From: CALLCD01 sp039196965
GTDB lineage: Bacteria; Pseudomonadota; Alphaproteobacteria; Caulobacterales; Hyphomonadaceae
Direction: 5' to 3'
Length of the DNA: 64,000 bases
NCBI GenBank assembly: GCA_039196965.1
Contig: JBCCUK010000022.1
Span: 1 to 64,000 of the forward strand
Below, in pieces: positions 9,889 to 17,593 of the stretch; position 1 is the stretch's first letter, and each line of letters starts with the position of its first letter. The notes under the pieces are model-generated. The model saw only the letters and a list, made by a program, of their open reading frames with translations. It made no database searches and was not told the DNA's origin. Made by a program: the position numbers and the translations under genes.

Positions 9889-10527
9889 TTAGGAACTATC
9901 CCACGCCTTAAGCGCCGTTCGAAGCTGCACTTTCAGGGCCCCATGTATGAGGGAGAGGTCTCTGCTCATCCCCCTTGGGGCTGTCCGCAGCAGGAGGATC
10001 GGAGCAGTTTCGCCGGCCCTGCGCATACTCCGTAGACGGTGAGCAAGGCGTTTTGCATGGGTCTCTGGTGCGTCGATCACCTTCCGTACCGCGATGATCT
10101 GCCGGGCGAAACGTTTGGCGAGGATGTGGGTGTATGTGATCCTTCTGGAGAGTCCGCAAAAGTCCGGCGCAGGCCGCGCATCCCTATAGCGGGGCGTTAG
10201 GGCAAGATAGGGCGTGCGTACACGAGGAAAGTGAGCAATTTCAATGCCTTCGGGCATTTGAGACGGTGCATTGGCTGGCTGTGTCGATTTGGGCGTGGAC
10301 GTGGTTGAAGTGACGTCCCTCGGCTCCAGCTCGATTTGCAAAGCGAGATACATGATCAGACGGCGGAGGAGCATTTCGAGGGCTCTAAGTTGCGCTCTCG
10401 CCCTCCTAAGGCGGGTTTTGGAAACGCGCTCAATGGACAGATGGACGTTCGTCCACCCGATCAGACCGGTGACGGCCTTGTCGATCTCAGTGATCGCCAG
10501 GGTGGAAAGAGAGAGATCCTCGGACAT
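9889..10527 (-). CDS. Hypothetical protein, 212 residues, between inverted repeats
   Basis: I do not recognise this protein. It is strongly basic and mostly helical: an N-terminal part (1-75) with heptad-like leucines and 'RLRRARAQLRALEMLLRRLIMYLALQ', a proline/serine/threonine-rich linker (about 76-95), and a second helical, arginine-rich part. There is no signal peptide or clear membrane segment, and no HUH, DDE or recombinase motif, so a transposase is unlikely. TATACT sits 7 nt before the ATG, so the mRNA may be leaderless. Its position between two inverted repeat copies suggests it may move or be copied as a unit. Codon use looks like the host's. Confidence 0.6.
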   Translation of the reverse strand: MSEDLSLSTLAITEIDKAVTGLIGWTNVHLSIERVSKTRLRRARAQLRALEMLLRRLIMYLALQIELEPRDVTSTTSTPKSTQPANAPSQMPEGIEIAHFPRVRTPYLALTPRYRDARPAPDFCGLSRRITYTHILAKRFARQIIAVRKVIDAPETHAKRLAHRLRSMRRAGETAPILLLRTAPRGMSRDLSLIHGALKVQLRTALKAWDSS

Positions 10528-10580
10528 GGGGGAAGTATAGGGAGGGGGTGAATGGGGGCGGATAGATTTGCTTTTTTGTT

Positions 10581-10628
10581 TGTTCCCCGCGTCGGCTTCG
10601 CCTCGCGATGGAACGCGCTCAGGGCTGC
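10581..10628 (-). repeat. Inverted repeat flanking unknown gene, right copy
   Basis: This is the reverse complement of the 9821-9867 unit with few differences over about 45 bp: it reads GCAGCCCTGAGCGCG on the minus strand, then CCATCGCGAGGCGAAGCC. With the left copy it encloses 9889-10527. Confidence 0.8.
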
Positions 10629-10643
10629 TGATCTTTCTTCAAT

Positions 10644-10942
10644 TGTCATCCCGGACGAGCGAAGCGAGATCCGGGACCCAGAAAATAAAAAGCGCTCTTT
10701 ATCCGCCACTGCCGTGGCCATCTCTGCTGAAATTGATCCCCCGGATCAATTTCTGGGCACTCCGATGGGTCCCGGATAAGTGCTGCCGCACTTTCCGGGA
10801 TGACAATTAGAGTGCAAGCTTAACCTACCTCGTCACCCTCGACCGCGCAGCGGTCAGAGGGCCCAGCTCGGAACGTTGCCGGGGTGCGCGTGGTGTCTTT
10901 CAGAGATGGGTCCCCGGCCGCAGGCGGCCGAGGATGACAAGT
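10644..10942. repeat. Mosaic of intergenic palindromic repeats (copy B)
   Basis: The gap 10528-11026 holds no credible gene. It contains the same modules as 645-1005: the GTCATCCCGG hairpin at 10644-10680, the AAATTGATCC/GGATCAATTT hairpin (arms 10730-10739 and 10743-10752), a reversed CCCGGA hairpin (10770-10776 with 10794-10800), and at 10829-10870 a 42-bp block that is, by my reading, exactly the reverse complement of 774-815. A related unit with GGCCGCAGGCGGCC ends it at about 10908-10942. Module order and orientation differ from copy A. Confidence 0.85.
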
Positions 10943-10962
10943 TACACATCGATAAGAGAATT

Positions 10963-11009
10963 GGCAGCCTTGAGCGGGTTCCATGTTTTCGCTTCGCGAA
11001 AACGGGAAC
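10963..11009 (+). repeat. Third, divergent copy of the 9821-type repeat
   Basis: It begins GGCAGCCTTGAGCGGG and keeps the TTCCAT core, but its 3' half is replaced by a TTTTCGC-TTC-GCGAAAA hairpin. It directly follows copy B of the palindromic mosaic. Confidence 0.65.
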
Positions 11010-11011
11010 AA

Positions 11012-11049
11012 CTAAAAATGAGACTCTCAGTTTCCGCGCGCTGAGAGTC
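11012..11049 (-). terminator. Possible intrinsic terminator of the SEC-C gene
   Basis: A perfect 9-bp inverted repeat GACTCTCAG / CTGAGAGTC (11022-11030 and 11041-11049, loop of 10) is followed on the minus strand by TCATTTTTAG. The stop codon of the SEC-C reading frame (11027-11029) lies inside the stem. The U-tract is short, so activity is uncertain. Confidence 0.45.
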
Positions 11050-11343
11050 TGAAACTCTCATGAGAGCCTTTTTTGGCTGCAAAGCGCTTCATTCGCGCCA
11101 GTATTCGTTGCGATTGGCCCCGTTGAAAGCGCCCCGATTTGAGGCAACATTTCTTGAAAGCTCTTTCCGGAGCCGCAAGGACAGGGGTCTCTCCGCCCAA
11201 GCTTTTCGACAAGCTCCTTCTCGCCAGCCTTCACAGAGCGGTAGCCGCGTTTGACGTTTGTTTCGGAATTAAAGCCCTTGCGGCGCTTAGACGTCACCTC
11301 GAAAGGAGGGGAGGTCAGCGAGGGTCTTCGGTTCGCGTGCCAT
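11027..11343 (-). pseudogene. SEC-C motif protein gene disrupted by two frameshifts
   Basis: Three overlapping minus-strand frames join into one 104-residue protein if one base is skipped at each of two sites. Frame 1 starts at ATG 11343 (GGAGG 5 nt upstream) with MAREPKTLADLPSF; frame 2 continues as EVTSKRRKGF... to GRRDPCPCGSGKSF; frame 3 continues KKCCLKSGRF to the stop at 11027. The joined GRRDPCPCGSGKSF-KKCC is the complete zinc-binding SEC-C motif (C-x-C-x8-C-C). Both breaks fall at S-UUU-C (minus-strand 11304-11301 and 11159-11156). A decaying gene or sequencing error is the simplest reading; +1 slippage of tRNA-Phe from UUU to UUC is an alternative. Confidence 0.75.
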
Positions 11344-11390
11344 TGGAACCTCCATTGATTGGTGAGAGGTGATCATGGACGCCATTTATC

Positions 11391-12083
11391 TTAAAGTAGG
11401 AAGCCTTGATCTGGATCTTTGGGCTTAGCCGGTTTCTCCGGCTTTGTAGGCGCTTTCGAAGCAATCAGCAAAGCTTCCTCAATGACCTTTTCAATACGGC
11501 GCAACTCTTCAGGTGCTAGCAATTGTGCCGTTTCGATTGTTCGCACCCTAAGTTCTCGCTCCTTTTTCCCTTTTGGCACTGACATTTCTAGCCAGTGAAA
11601 ATCCTCATAATCCGGAAACTTATCTAGTATTCCTAGCTTGAGGTAAGATGCGATAATATTGAACTGCTCTGGTGTCAGGCTGATGGTTTTCCATAATTGG
11701 GGCCATAAAATCACAATCTTGCCGTCTACCTTAGCGACGCCCATCGGCTTAATTGGTATGCTAACAGATGGTGAAACTTGATGAACTATCGGATCAATAC
11801 GTCTGAACCACCCAAAGTCATGGTCAATGAAATATTGTTCGATCAGCGGAATAGTTTCTAGCGCCGTTTTCCTAATGTCTGTTCGAGAATCGCTCATCGC
11901 GTTTGCTATCGCTTGCTCTGGAGACATCCCAGACAGAACTGCAAATACGTAATCTCGCGCTTTCCAAATATTTTTTCTCGGCTTGGGAGCTAAGATGGCG
12001 TTGGCTGTTTTAACCGCTGTGGGTCTGATCATACGCACAAGGTGTTGTAGTGACGGTGCATTCTTAAATTTTTCAGTGGACAT
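11391..12083 (-). CDS. Unknown partner protein (putative toxin) of Panacea antitoxin
   Basis: I do not recognise this protein of about 230 residues. It looks soluble: a helical N-terminal half with 'PRKNIWKARDYVFAVLSGMSPEQAI', a beta-type centre ('GVAKVDGKIVILWPQLW'), a helical 'LAPEELRRIEKVIEEALL' segment and a flexible Lys/Pro tail ending QGFLL. The start at 12083 overlaps the upstream antitoxin-like gene by 11 bp; ATG 12092 (GAAGG only 2 nt before) or GTG/ATG further up to 12131 are alternatives. The overlap implies translational coupling. Base composition is more AT-rich than the flanks, suggesting transfer. In Panacea modules the second gene is commonly the toxin, so that role is inferred from position only. 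Confidence 0.7.
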   Translation of the reverse strand: MSTEKFKNAPSLQHLVRMIRPTAVKTANAILAPKPRKNIWKARDYVFAVLSGMSPEQAIANAMSDSRTDIRKTALETIPLIEQYFIDHDFGWFRRIDPIVHQVSPSVSIPIKPMGVAKVDGKIVILWPQLWKTISLTPEQFNIIASYLKLGILDKFPDYEDFHWLEMSVPKGKKERELRVRTIETAQLLAPEELRRIEKVIEEALLIASKAPTKPEKPAKPKDPDQGFLL

Positions 12084-12597
12084 ATTTTCCATCACCTTCG
12101 TTCGCCAACGATCCGTTGAATACTTCCGCAATAAGCGAATCAGGTATTATCATACCAAATCTATCGTCTGGTGACGAATGCCAAACTTTGTGCCAGGCAC
12201 CCCCTTCGATATGCGAAAGTTGAATAAGTTTACCTGCACCGAAGCGGCCATATCTTGAGACAACCGACTTTAGCTCGTCTATCTCGAGTTCAAGCGTATC
12301 GTAGTTGTAGCAGATATCTTCGCCAGTTTCAGAATCGAGCCTAGTAGCTCTTGATCGTATATTTTGATCTCCGCACGATTTGAACTGATGATATATTAGT
12401 GGCAGCACGGGCCCGTACTGCCATGCTTCAAAGCTCAGTCGGCTTAATGGGCGTCCAAAGATGCCCAGCCAGTGTTCGTGCGCAAAAAAGAGGATCTTAT
12501 TCAGGGTTAGATTGGAGATCCCGAGATTGAGTTCATCGGCGAGATCGAGAATGGCGTTGCAAATTGGTCTAGGATCGTAACCCATATCTTTGTTCAT
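12073..12597 (-). CDS. Panacea/SocA-type (DUF4065) antitoxin-like protein
   Basis: A 174-residue protein of the Panacea (SocA, formerly DUF4065 / phage-associated GepA) family. The core is clear: 'LTLNKILFFAHEHWLGIFGRP' aligns with the family's LQKLLYYAQ...YGKPL, followed by 'FEAWQYGPVLPLIYHQFK' (the AW-x-YGPV signature) and a C-terminal 'GKLIQLSHIEGGAWHKVW' that matches L..LTH...PW. Panacea proteins neutralise diverse toxins by direct binding or by delivering them to proteases, as with SocA of Caulobacter. ATG 12597 is chosen for its AGGGAGA site about 8 nt upstream. It is the first gene of an overlapping pair. Confidence 0.88.
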   Translation of the reverse strand: MNKDMGYDPRPICNAILDLADELNLGISNLTLNKILFFAHEHWLGIFGRPLSRLSFEAWQYGPVLPLIYHQFKSCGDQNIRSRATRLDSETGEDICYNYDTLELEIDELKSVVSRYGRFGAGKLIQLSHIEGGAWHKVWHSSPDDRFGMIIPDSLIAEVFNGSLANEGDGKYVH

Positions 12598-12630
12598 GCC
12601 CTGTTCTCCCTGAAATGTCAATGAAAGCGC

Positions 12631-12654
12631 TGTCAGAATTTGGTTAATCTGACA
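12631..12654. promoter_or_regulatory. Candidate operator of the Panacea two-gene unit
   Basis: Perfect 7-bp arms TGTCAGA and TCTGACA (12631-12637 and 12648-12654) separated by 10 AT-rich bases, centred about 45 bp upstream of the antitoxin-like ATG and between it and the 3' end of argG. Toxin-antitoxin operons are often autoregulated through such sites. No T-run follows, so it is not a terminator for argG. Confidence 0.5.
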
Positions 12655-12675
12655 ATAATCTAGGTGCTCTCAAGG

Positions 12676-13911
12676 TCAATTCCGCCCCACCTGCTTGTCC
12701 CGCGCCGCGAGCAGCCTCAGCCTCAACGCGTTCAATTTGATAAAGCCCTCGGCGTCTTTCTGGTCGTAGGCACCGGCATCATCTTCGAAGGTGACATGGG
12801 CTTCGGAATATAATGAGTAGGGCGAGGTGCGTCCGGTGAGGTGGACGCCGCCTTTATATAATTTCAAGGTCACTTCGCCTGTCACCATGAGCTGGGACTG
12901 GTCGATGGCGGCCTGTAGCATTTCGCGCTCCGGGCTCCACCAGAAGCCATTATATATGAGCTCGGCATAGCGGGGCATGAGCTCGTCTTTTAAATGGGCC
13001 GCGCCCTTGTCGAGGGTGATCTGTTCGATGCCGCGATGGGCGGTGAGGAGAATGGTGCCGCCGGGGGTCTCGTAAATGCCGCGCGACTTCATGCCGACAA
13101 AACGGTTCTCCAGGAGATCGAGACGGCCGATGCCGTGTTTCTTGCCGAGGGCGTTCAGCGCCGTGAGGAGGGTCGCCGGGCTCATGGCCTCGCCATTGAT
13201 GGAGACGGCGTCGCCTTTTTCAAACCCGATGCGGATCATCTCCGGCGCGTCCGGCGCATCTTCCGGCGCAATCGTCCGCATGTGGACGAATTCCGGTGCG
13301 GCCTCGCCGGGGTCTTCGAGGACCTTGCCTTCCGAGGAGGAGTGGAGGAGGTTCGCATCGACTGAGAAGGGGGCCTCGCCGCGCTTGTCGGTCGGAACGG
13401 GGATGCCGTGGGCCTCGGCGAAGGCGAGGAGGTCGGTGCGGGATTTGAAGCTCCAGTCACGCCAGGGGGCGATGACACGGATGTCCGGGGCGAGGGCGTA
13501 GTAGCCAAGTTCGAAGCGGACCTGATCGTTGCCCTTGCCCGTTGCCCCGTGGCAGACGGCGTCGGCCCCGACGGCTTGAGCGATTTCGATCTGGCGCTTG
13601 GCGATGAGGGGGCGGGCGATTGACGTGCCGAGGAGGTATACGCCCTCATAGACGGCGTTGGCGCGGAACATGGGGAAGACATAGTCACGTACGAAATCCT
13701 CGCGGAGATCATCGATGAAGATGTTCTCTTCCTTGATGCCCATTTGCAGGGCTTTTTCGCGGGCCGGGCCGAGCTCTTCGCCCTGACCGAGATCGGCGGT
13801 GAAGGTGACGACTTCGCAGCCAAATTCGACCTCAAGCCATTTCAGGATGATCGATGTATCAAGTCCGCCGGAATAGGCGAGAACGACTTTTTTCGGCGGA
13901 GAATCGGTCAT
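12676..13911 (-). CDS. argG: Argininosuccinate synthase
   Basis: A 411-residue enzyme that condenses citrulline and aspartate with ATP to argininosuccinate, the penultimate step of arginine biosynthesis, in the cytoplasm. The ATP-pyrophosphatase P-loop AYSGGLDTS is at about residues 12-20, and 'CHGATGKGNDQVRFE' and 'SVDANLLHSSSEG' are the family's substrate-binding segments. Length is normal for the class. AAGGA lies about 10 nt before the ATG. It stands alone, with the Panacea unit downstream on the same strand. Confidence 0.98.
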   Translation of the reverse strand: MTDSPPKKVVLAYSGGLDTSIILKWLEVEFGCEVVTFTADLGQGEELGPAREKALQMGIKEENIFIDDLREDFVRDYVFPMFRANAVYEGVYLLGTSIARPLIAKRQIEIAQAVGADAVCHGATGKGNDQVRFELGYYALAPDIRVIAPWRDWSFKSRTDLLAFAEAHGIPVPTDKRGEAPFSVDANLLHSSSEGKVLEDPGEAAPEFVHMRTIAPEDAPDAPEMIRIGFEKGDAVSINGEAMSPATLLTALNALGKKHGIGRLDLLENRFVGMKSRGIYETPGGTILLTAHRGIEQITLDKGAAHLKDELMPRYAELIYNGFWWSPEREMLQAAIDQSQLMVTGEVTLKLYKGGVHLTGRTSPYSLYSEAHVTFEDDAGAYDQKDAEGFIKLNALRLRLLAARDKQVGRN

Positions 13912-14118
13912 TTGGCGAGGTCCTTCTGGCGTCGTAAATTCGGGAAACGCCGCCTTATCGTTGCCGCAGGGCGGTTGTGCAAGCTTTGTGTGTTCTCCCC
14001 GCTGGCGCGAAGCCTTTCCAAATTGGTAAAGAAAGTGCTAATGTAGTCCTGTGAATTTGAGGGATCGCTTTAGGGGATTTGCCTAGGCGCATCGGGCATT
14101 TGGAGTATCGCACAGGCG

Positions 14119-17040
14119 ATGAGTGACAAATCGGCAGATGGCAACGGAAAGGGACCGCAGCAGCTGGCCGATATCACAGATTTGACGGCATTTATCGCCC
14201 GGCGGCGGGCACGGGGCGCTGGGAACGGTTCCGGTCGGTCATTGTCCAAGAGATTAATGGGGGGAGATGGCCCGCGTTCATCGTCGCACCCCGCCGATGC
14301 GATACTGAGGGCGCTCGATACAAAGGTTGAAGCGGCTGCCCATAATGAGGCGCGGGCTGAGATCGATGCCCTTGCCGACGAGGTGAAGCTGGTGGCGGGC
14401 GGTGGGGCGGCTCCGGCGATTGTCGATGGGCCGTCGTCGGCATCAGTGTACGACGATGAGTACGAGACAAAACCTGAGCCCGTGCATGATCGCCGCCCGA
14501 AGCTGGTCGCGACGTTGGAAGCGGGGCTGATAGAGCCGCCGGTTGAGACGCCCCCTGAACGCCGCGGTGACTGGTCATGGATCGGTGACATGGCCGACGT
14601 TGCGATCGCGGAAAATGGCGGAAAGATATTTATCGGGGAGGCGAGAGAGCCTGCTGAAAGTCCGCCTGTAGCCATGGTGCCGCGAGTAGAGGCGAGCGCA
14701 GAAATCGACCAAGAGCTGGATGAAGCTTCCGTGCAGCCCGCCGGGGAAGAGACGCTGTCTTCCTGGGCGCGTTCGACGGATAGTTTCGAGTTTTTCGAGC
14801 CCCTGCCGGAACCAGAGCCGATCCGGCTGTTCGGTCGGGGCAAGCGCCCCACAATTATCGAAGACACGCCGGAAGCGCCGCCAGTAGAGGCGCGCAAAGT
14901 CGAGGCGCCGGTGGTCGAGACGCCATTGGTCAAAACGGGCCTCGCCGAGCTACCCTCAGTCGCGTCTGTTTCCGAAGCACCGCTCTCGGACCCCGCTGAG
15001 CGCTCATTCTTCGGACTGCGTCCCGGCACTGCTTTTGATGAGGGTGATAAGCGCGAGGCTCTGCCGCTCTGGCTTCACCTTGGCCTGCCCATCGCTGCGG
15101 TCTCGGCGGCCGCGCTTGCCATAGCGCTGCACAATCTCAACAAAACGGATGCTGCGGCGGGTTCCGATGCCGACGCGACCCCGCCCGATGCTTCCGCCGG
15201 TGTAGAGGCCACGCTTCCAGAAACCGCTGATGCCGGGACAGCCATCGATGTGGGCAGCTCGGAAATCGTGTCCTTGCCTGCTCCGGAAATAACGGAACCG
15301 CCCGTCGCTACCCCAGCGGAGCCCGAACTCGAAACCGTCACGACGCCTGCGCCCTCCGGCTCGCCTGAGGTGACACCTTCCGAAACAGTTTCGTCTGAAC
15401 CGGTGGCCTCTGAGGATACCGGGCGGGTCAACACATTTGTTTCCCCATCGGTGCCGGGACGGCTCGCTCCGGCACCGAGCGTAAAACCGGATACAATTCC
15501 GAGATCGTCAACGGCGACGATCTCGCCGAGCCCGCAAACAGGCACATCGGCAGCGATCAGACCCATCGCAACGCCGGCTGGCAGTCGCGGCCGAGACGTC
15601 ATTGACGGGCGCTCCAGCGCGACCGACCGGATTCCGGCGCGCCTGTTCACCGGACCAATCGAACCCGGCTCCGCCGCAGAGGCGCTGGTGGAGATCGCCA
15701 ACGAGTCAGGCATCGCGCCACTTACGCCGACAGAGGCCAGATGGCTCTCCCGCGATCTTGACGAGGCCTTTGACAATGAGATCGATGGCCGCTCGGTCAG
15801 CATCAAGTCGAAATTAGGGGACCGGTATCGCATCTCGTTCGAAAATTCTTATCAGGATCTGAAGGAATATCCGATTGAGCGCTGGCGGGACATGGCTCCG
15901 ATCCCGGACTTTCTCGTCATTGAAAGCGGGTGGTTTGCTGCGACCCAAGACACGCTCCTGCGCGCGACGCCCTCGCCGCGCGGCGCTTTCCGGCGACAGG
16001 CCATTGAGCCTGGCATGCTGCTCGAACGGATCGGTACGTTCACTGACGCCTATGGCGATCGCTGGTATTTGATCCGGTCGAATGGTGTGGCGGTGGGCTA
16101 TGTTTCTCCGGCGGACGTTGTTCTTGCGGAGCTGTATGAGGGCGATGTAGGGCTTCCGCTGTCGATCTCGGCCTCGGCCCACACTGTCGCCGAGACGGTC
16201 AAGGTCTACACCGAATGCCGTACGGCGACCATCGGCCCGGAGGGCGGATACTGGCAGGCGGTCGAAGCTTGCCGAAACCCAAATGGGCATTGGGTGTCGC
16301 CAGCGGTGGGGTATGTGCCGCCAAGATCCTTCGCCGATGCTGGATCAGGCCCGGTTGAGCAGGAAGAGATTGTTCTTGCCGCCGCCTTGCCATCGTCTGC
16401 TGGTGCCGATCCAGTGCTTGCAAAGCCGAGCGTTCAGGATGATCTGAACATTGCGCTTCCCTATCTGCCGGAAGGCCAGGAGCTGCGGCGTACCCTCACT
16501 GATGGCAGCGATGTAACCTTCACCTTCGGCGAGCGCTTTCAAAAGAACGAGCAAGTGAAAATCGTTCGGGTAGATGCCGTTGGCAGAATTGATCGACCGG
16601 TGAAAGTCGATGGTCGCTGGATGCAGGTGCCGGGTGGGGCTCGGCTTAGGCCGACGCCCAGTTATCTCACCTCCATGACCCTTGGCCGGGTGGAAGCCGG
16701 CGAGGCGGTAGAAACCCTCGCAAGGGCGACTGGTAATCATGGTGGGGAGTGGGTGCTGGTTGGACGCGGCGGTGTTGGGTTCGGCTGGGTCGCTGAAGCC
16801 CAGCTTGCTGAACTCGCGGGCACCGAACCGGTCAAGGCCATGGCGAATGTGCGCGAAGGGCAAGCCATGATCGACACGGTAGAGGCGTCAATCCCTTGCC
16901 GGACAGTGGACTATGCCGGTGCCGGAGCTGCTGGATCTGCCATTGCCTGTCAGCAGTCGAACGGCCAGTGGGCATTTGATGGGCGCGCGCCGGGCTCCAG
17001 CTTCGCCGAAGTTGGCACCACGACAACCGTCGCGCCCTAG
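14119..17040 (+). CDS. Large single-TM protein with bacterial SH3-like domains
   Basis: A 973-residue protein: a cytoplasmic, low-complexity N-terminal half rich in Ala, Pro, Glu (1-314), one membrane segment (about 315-338), then a long disordered Pro/Ser/Thr/Glu linker and a folded C-terminal region outside the membrane. Two SH3-like repeats are visible, at about 605-670 ('LLRATPSPRG...DRWYLIRSNGVAVGYV') and 840-900 ('RLRPTPSYLT...GEWVLVGRGGVGFGWV'). Each is followed by a Cys-pair module (about 694-715 and 917-940: C-R-T...C-x-x-x-N-G-x-W). Such domains often bind the cell wall. No known family for the whole protein; orientation is inferred. Confidence 0.85.
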   Translation: MSDKSADGNGKGPQQLADITDLTAFIARRRARGAGNGSGRSLSKRLMGGDGPRSSSHPADAILRALDTKVEAAAHNEARAEIDALADEVKLVAGGGAAPAIVDGPSSASVYDDEYETKPEPVHDRRPKLVATLEAGLIEPPVETPPERRGDWSWIGDMADVAIAENGGKIFIGEAREPAESPPVAMVPRVEASAEIDQELDEASVQPAGEETLSSWARSTDSFEFFEPLPEPEPIRLFGRGKRPTIIEDTPEAPPVEARKVEAPVVETPLVKTGLAELPSVASVSEAPLSDPAERSFFGLRPGTAFDEGDKREALPLWLHLGLPIAAVSAAALAIALHNLNKTDAAAGSDADATPPDASAGVEATLPETADAGTAIDVGSSEIVSLPAPEITEPPVATPAEPELETVTTPAPSGSPEVTPSETVSSEPVASEDTGRVNTFVSPSVPGRLAPAPSVKPDTIPRSSTATISPSPQTGTSAAIRPIATPAGSRGRDVIDGRSSATDRIPARLFTGPIEPGSAAEALVEIANESGIAPLTPTEARWLSRDLDEAFDNEIDGRSVSIKSKLGDRYRISFENSYQDLKEYPIERWRDMAPIPDFLVIESGWFAATQDTLLRATPSPRGAFRRQAIEPGMLLERIGTFTDAYGDRWYLIRSNGVAVGYVSPADVVLAELYEGDVGLPLSISASAHTVAETVKVYTECRTATIGPEGGYWQAVEACRNPNGHWVSPAVGYVPPRSFADAGSGPVEQEEIVLAAALPSSAGADPVLAKPSVQDDLNIALPYLPEGQELRRTLTDGSDVTFTFGERFQKNEQVKIVRVDAVGRIDRPVKVDGRWMQVPGGARLRPTPSYLTSMTLGRVEAGEAVETLARATGNHGGEWVLVGRGGVGFGWVAEAQLAELAGTEPVKAMANVREGQAMIDTVEASIPCRTVDYAGAGAAGSAIACQQSNGQWAFDGRAPGSSFAEVGTTTTVAP

Positions 17041-17082
17041 ATCATTCCGGGCCGATCATACGGCCCGCCTAATGTTTCCAAA

Positions 17083-17397
17083 TTATCCGAGAACCCGTGC
17101 AACCAGCACGATCACCGTCGCTCCGACCGTGGCTTCTGCGATATCAGCAATAATCGGCATCCCGAATTCCGGGAGTGAGAGCCCGAAAAACTCAAGCACA
17201 ACTGGTCCGAGAAACGAACCGAGCACCCCGGCAACAATGTATCGAACGATACCGCCCTTACCGCCGACGATCTGGCTGGCGAGCCAACCGGCGACGACTC
17301 CCAGGCCGAGGCAGACGAAGATTTCCTGTTGCGTGACCTCGACACCGAGGCCGTCAAGTATGTTCTGAAAGCCCTGTTGAATGCTCGCAAAGTCCAT
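17083..17397 (-). CDS. GlsB/YeaQ/YmgE-like small membrane protein
   Basis: A 104-residue protein with three hydrophobic segments. 'LGLGVVAGWLASQIVGGKGG' followed by 'YIVAGVLGSFLGPVVLEFFGL' is the glycine-patterned core of the transglycosylase-associated (YeaQ/YmgE) family of stress-linked inner-membrane proteins. It has an extra N-terminal stretch of about 25 residues compared with the shortest members. GGGAGCGG precedes the ATG. It is a single gene between two rightward genes; function in this family is poorly defined. Confidence 0.8.
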   Translation of the reverse strand: MDFASIQQGFQNILDGLGVEVTQQEIFVCLGLGVVAGWLASQIVGGKGGIVRYIVAGVLGSFLGPVVLEFFGLSLPEFGMPIIADIAEATVGATVIVLVARVLG

Positions 17398-17593
17398 GGC
17401 GTCCGCTCCCGATCGTTAACCATGTTCGAGTCTATGTCATCCTGGAGGGCCTTGCCAGAGGCGAGTGCTGTCAGCTGTCATGGGTAGACCCTGCGGCTTT
17501 TTCCGGTGGGCAAAGGGCGCAAGCCCGTGTATGTGCGCCGCAACATAAGAATTTGCGCCGAAACCCGCGGCCTGAACCCCTTGGAAAACTCCC

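Noticed and set aside
9821..11009. Insertion sequence or transposon carrying the 9889-10527 gene
   Set aside because: There is no transposase motif and no visible target-site duplication, so I report inverted repeats rather than a mobile element.
12655..12675. TGTCAGA/TCTGACA repeat as terminator of argG
   Set aside because: No T-run follows it in the direction of argG transcription; its place ahead of the antitoxin-like gene fits an operator better.
14070..15029. A 319-codon Ser-rich minus-strand frame opposite the SH3-domain protein
   Set aside because: It is antisense to the low-complexity part of 14119-17040; serine richness reflects the complement of that region.
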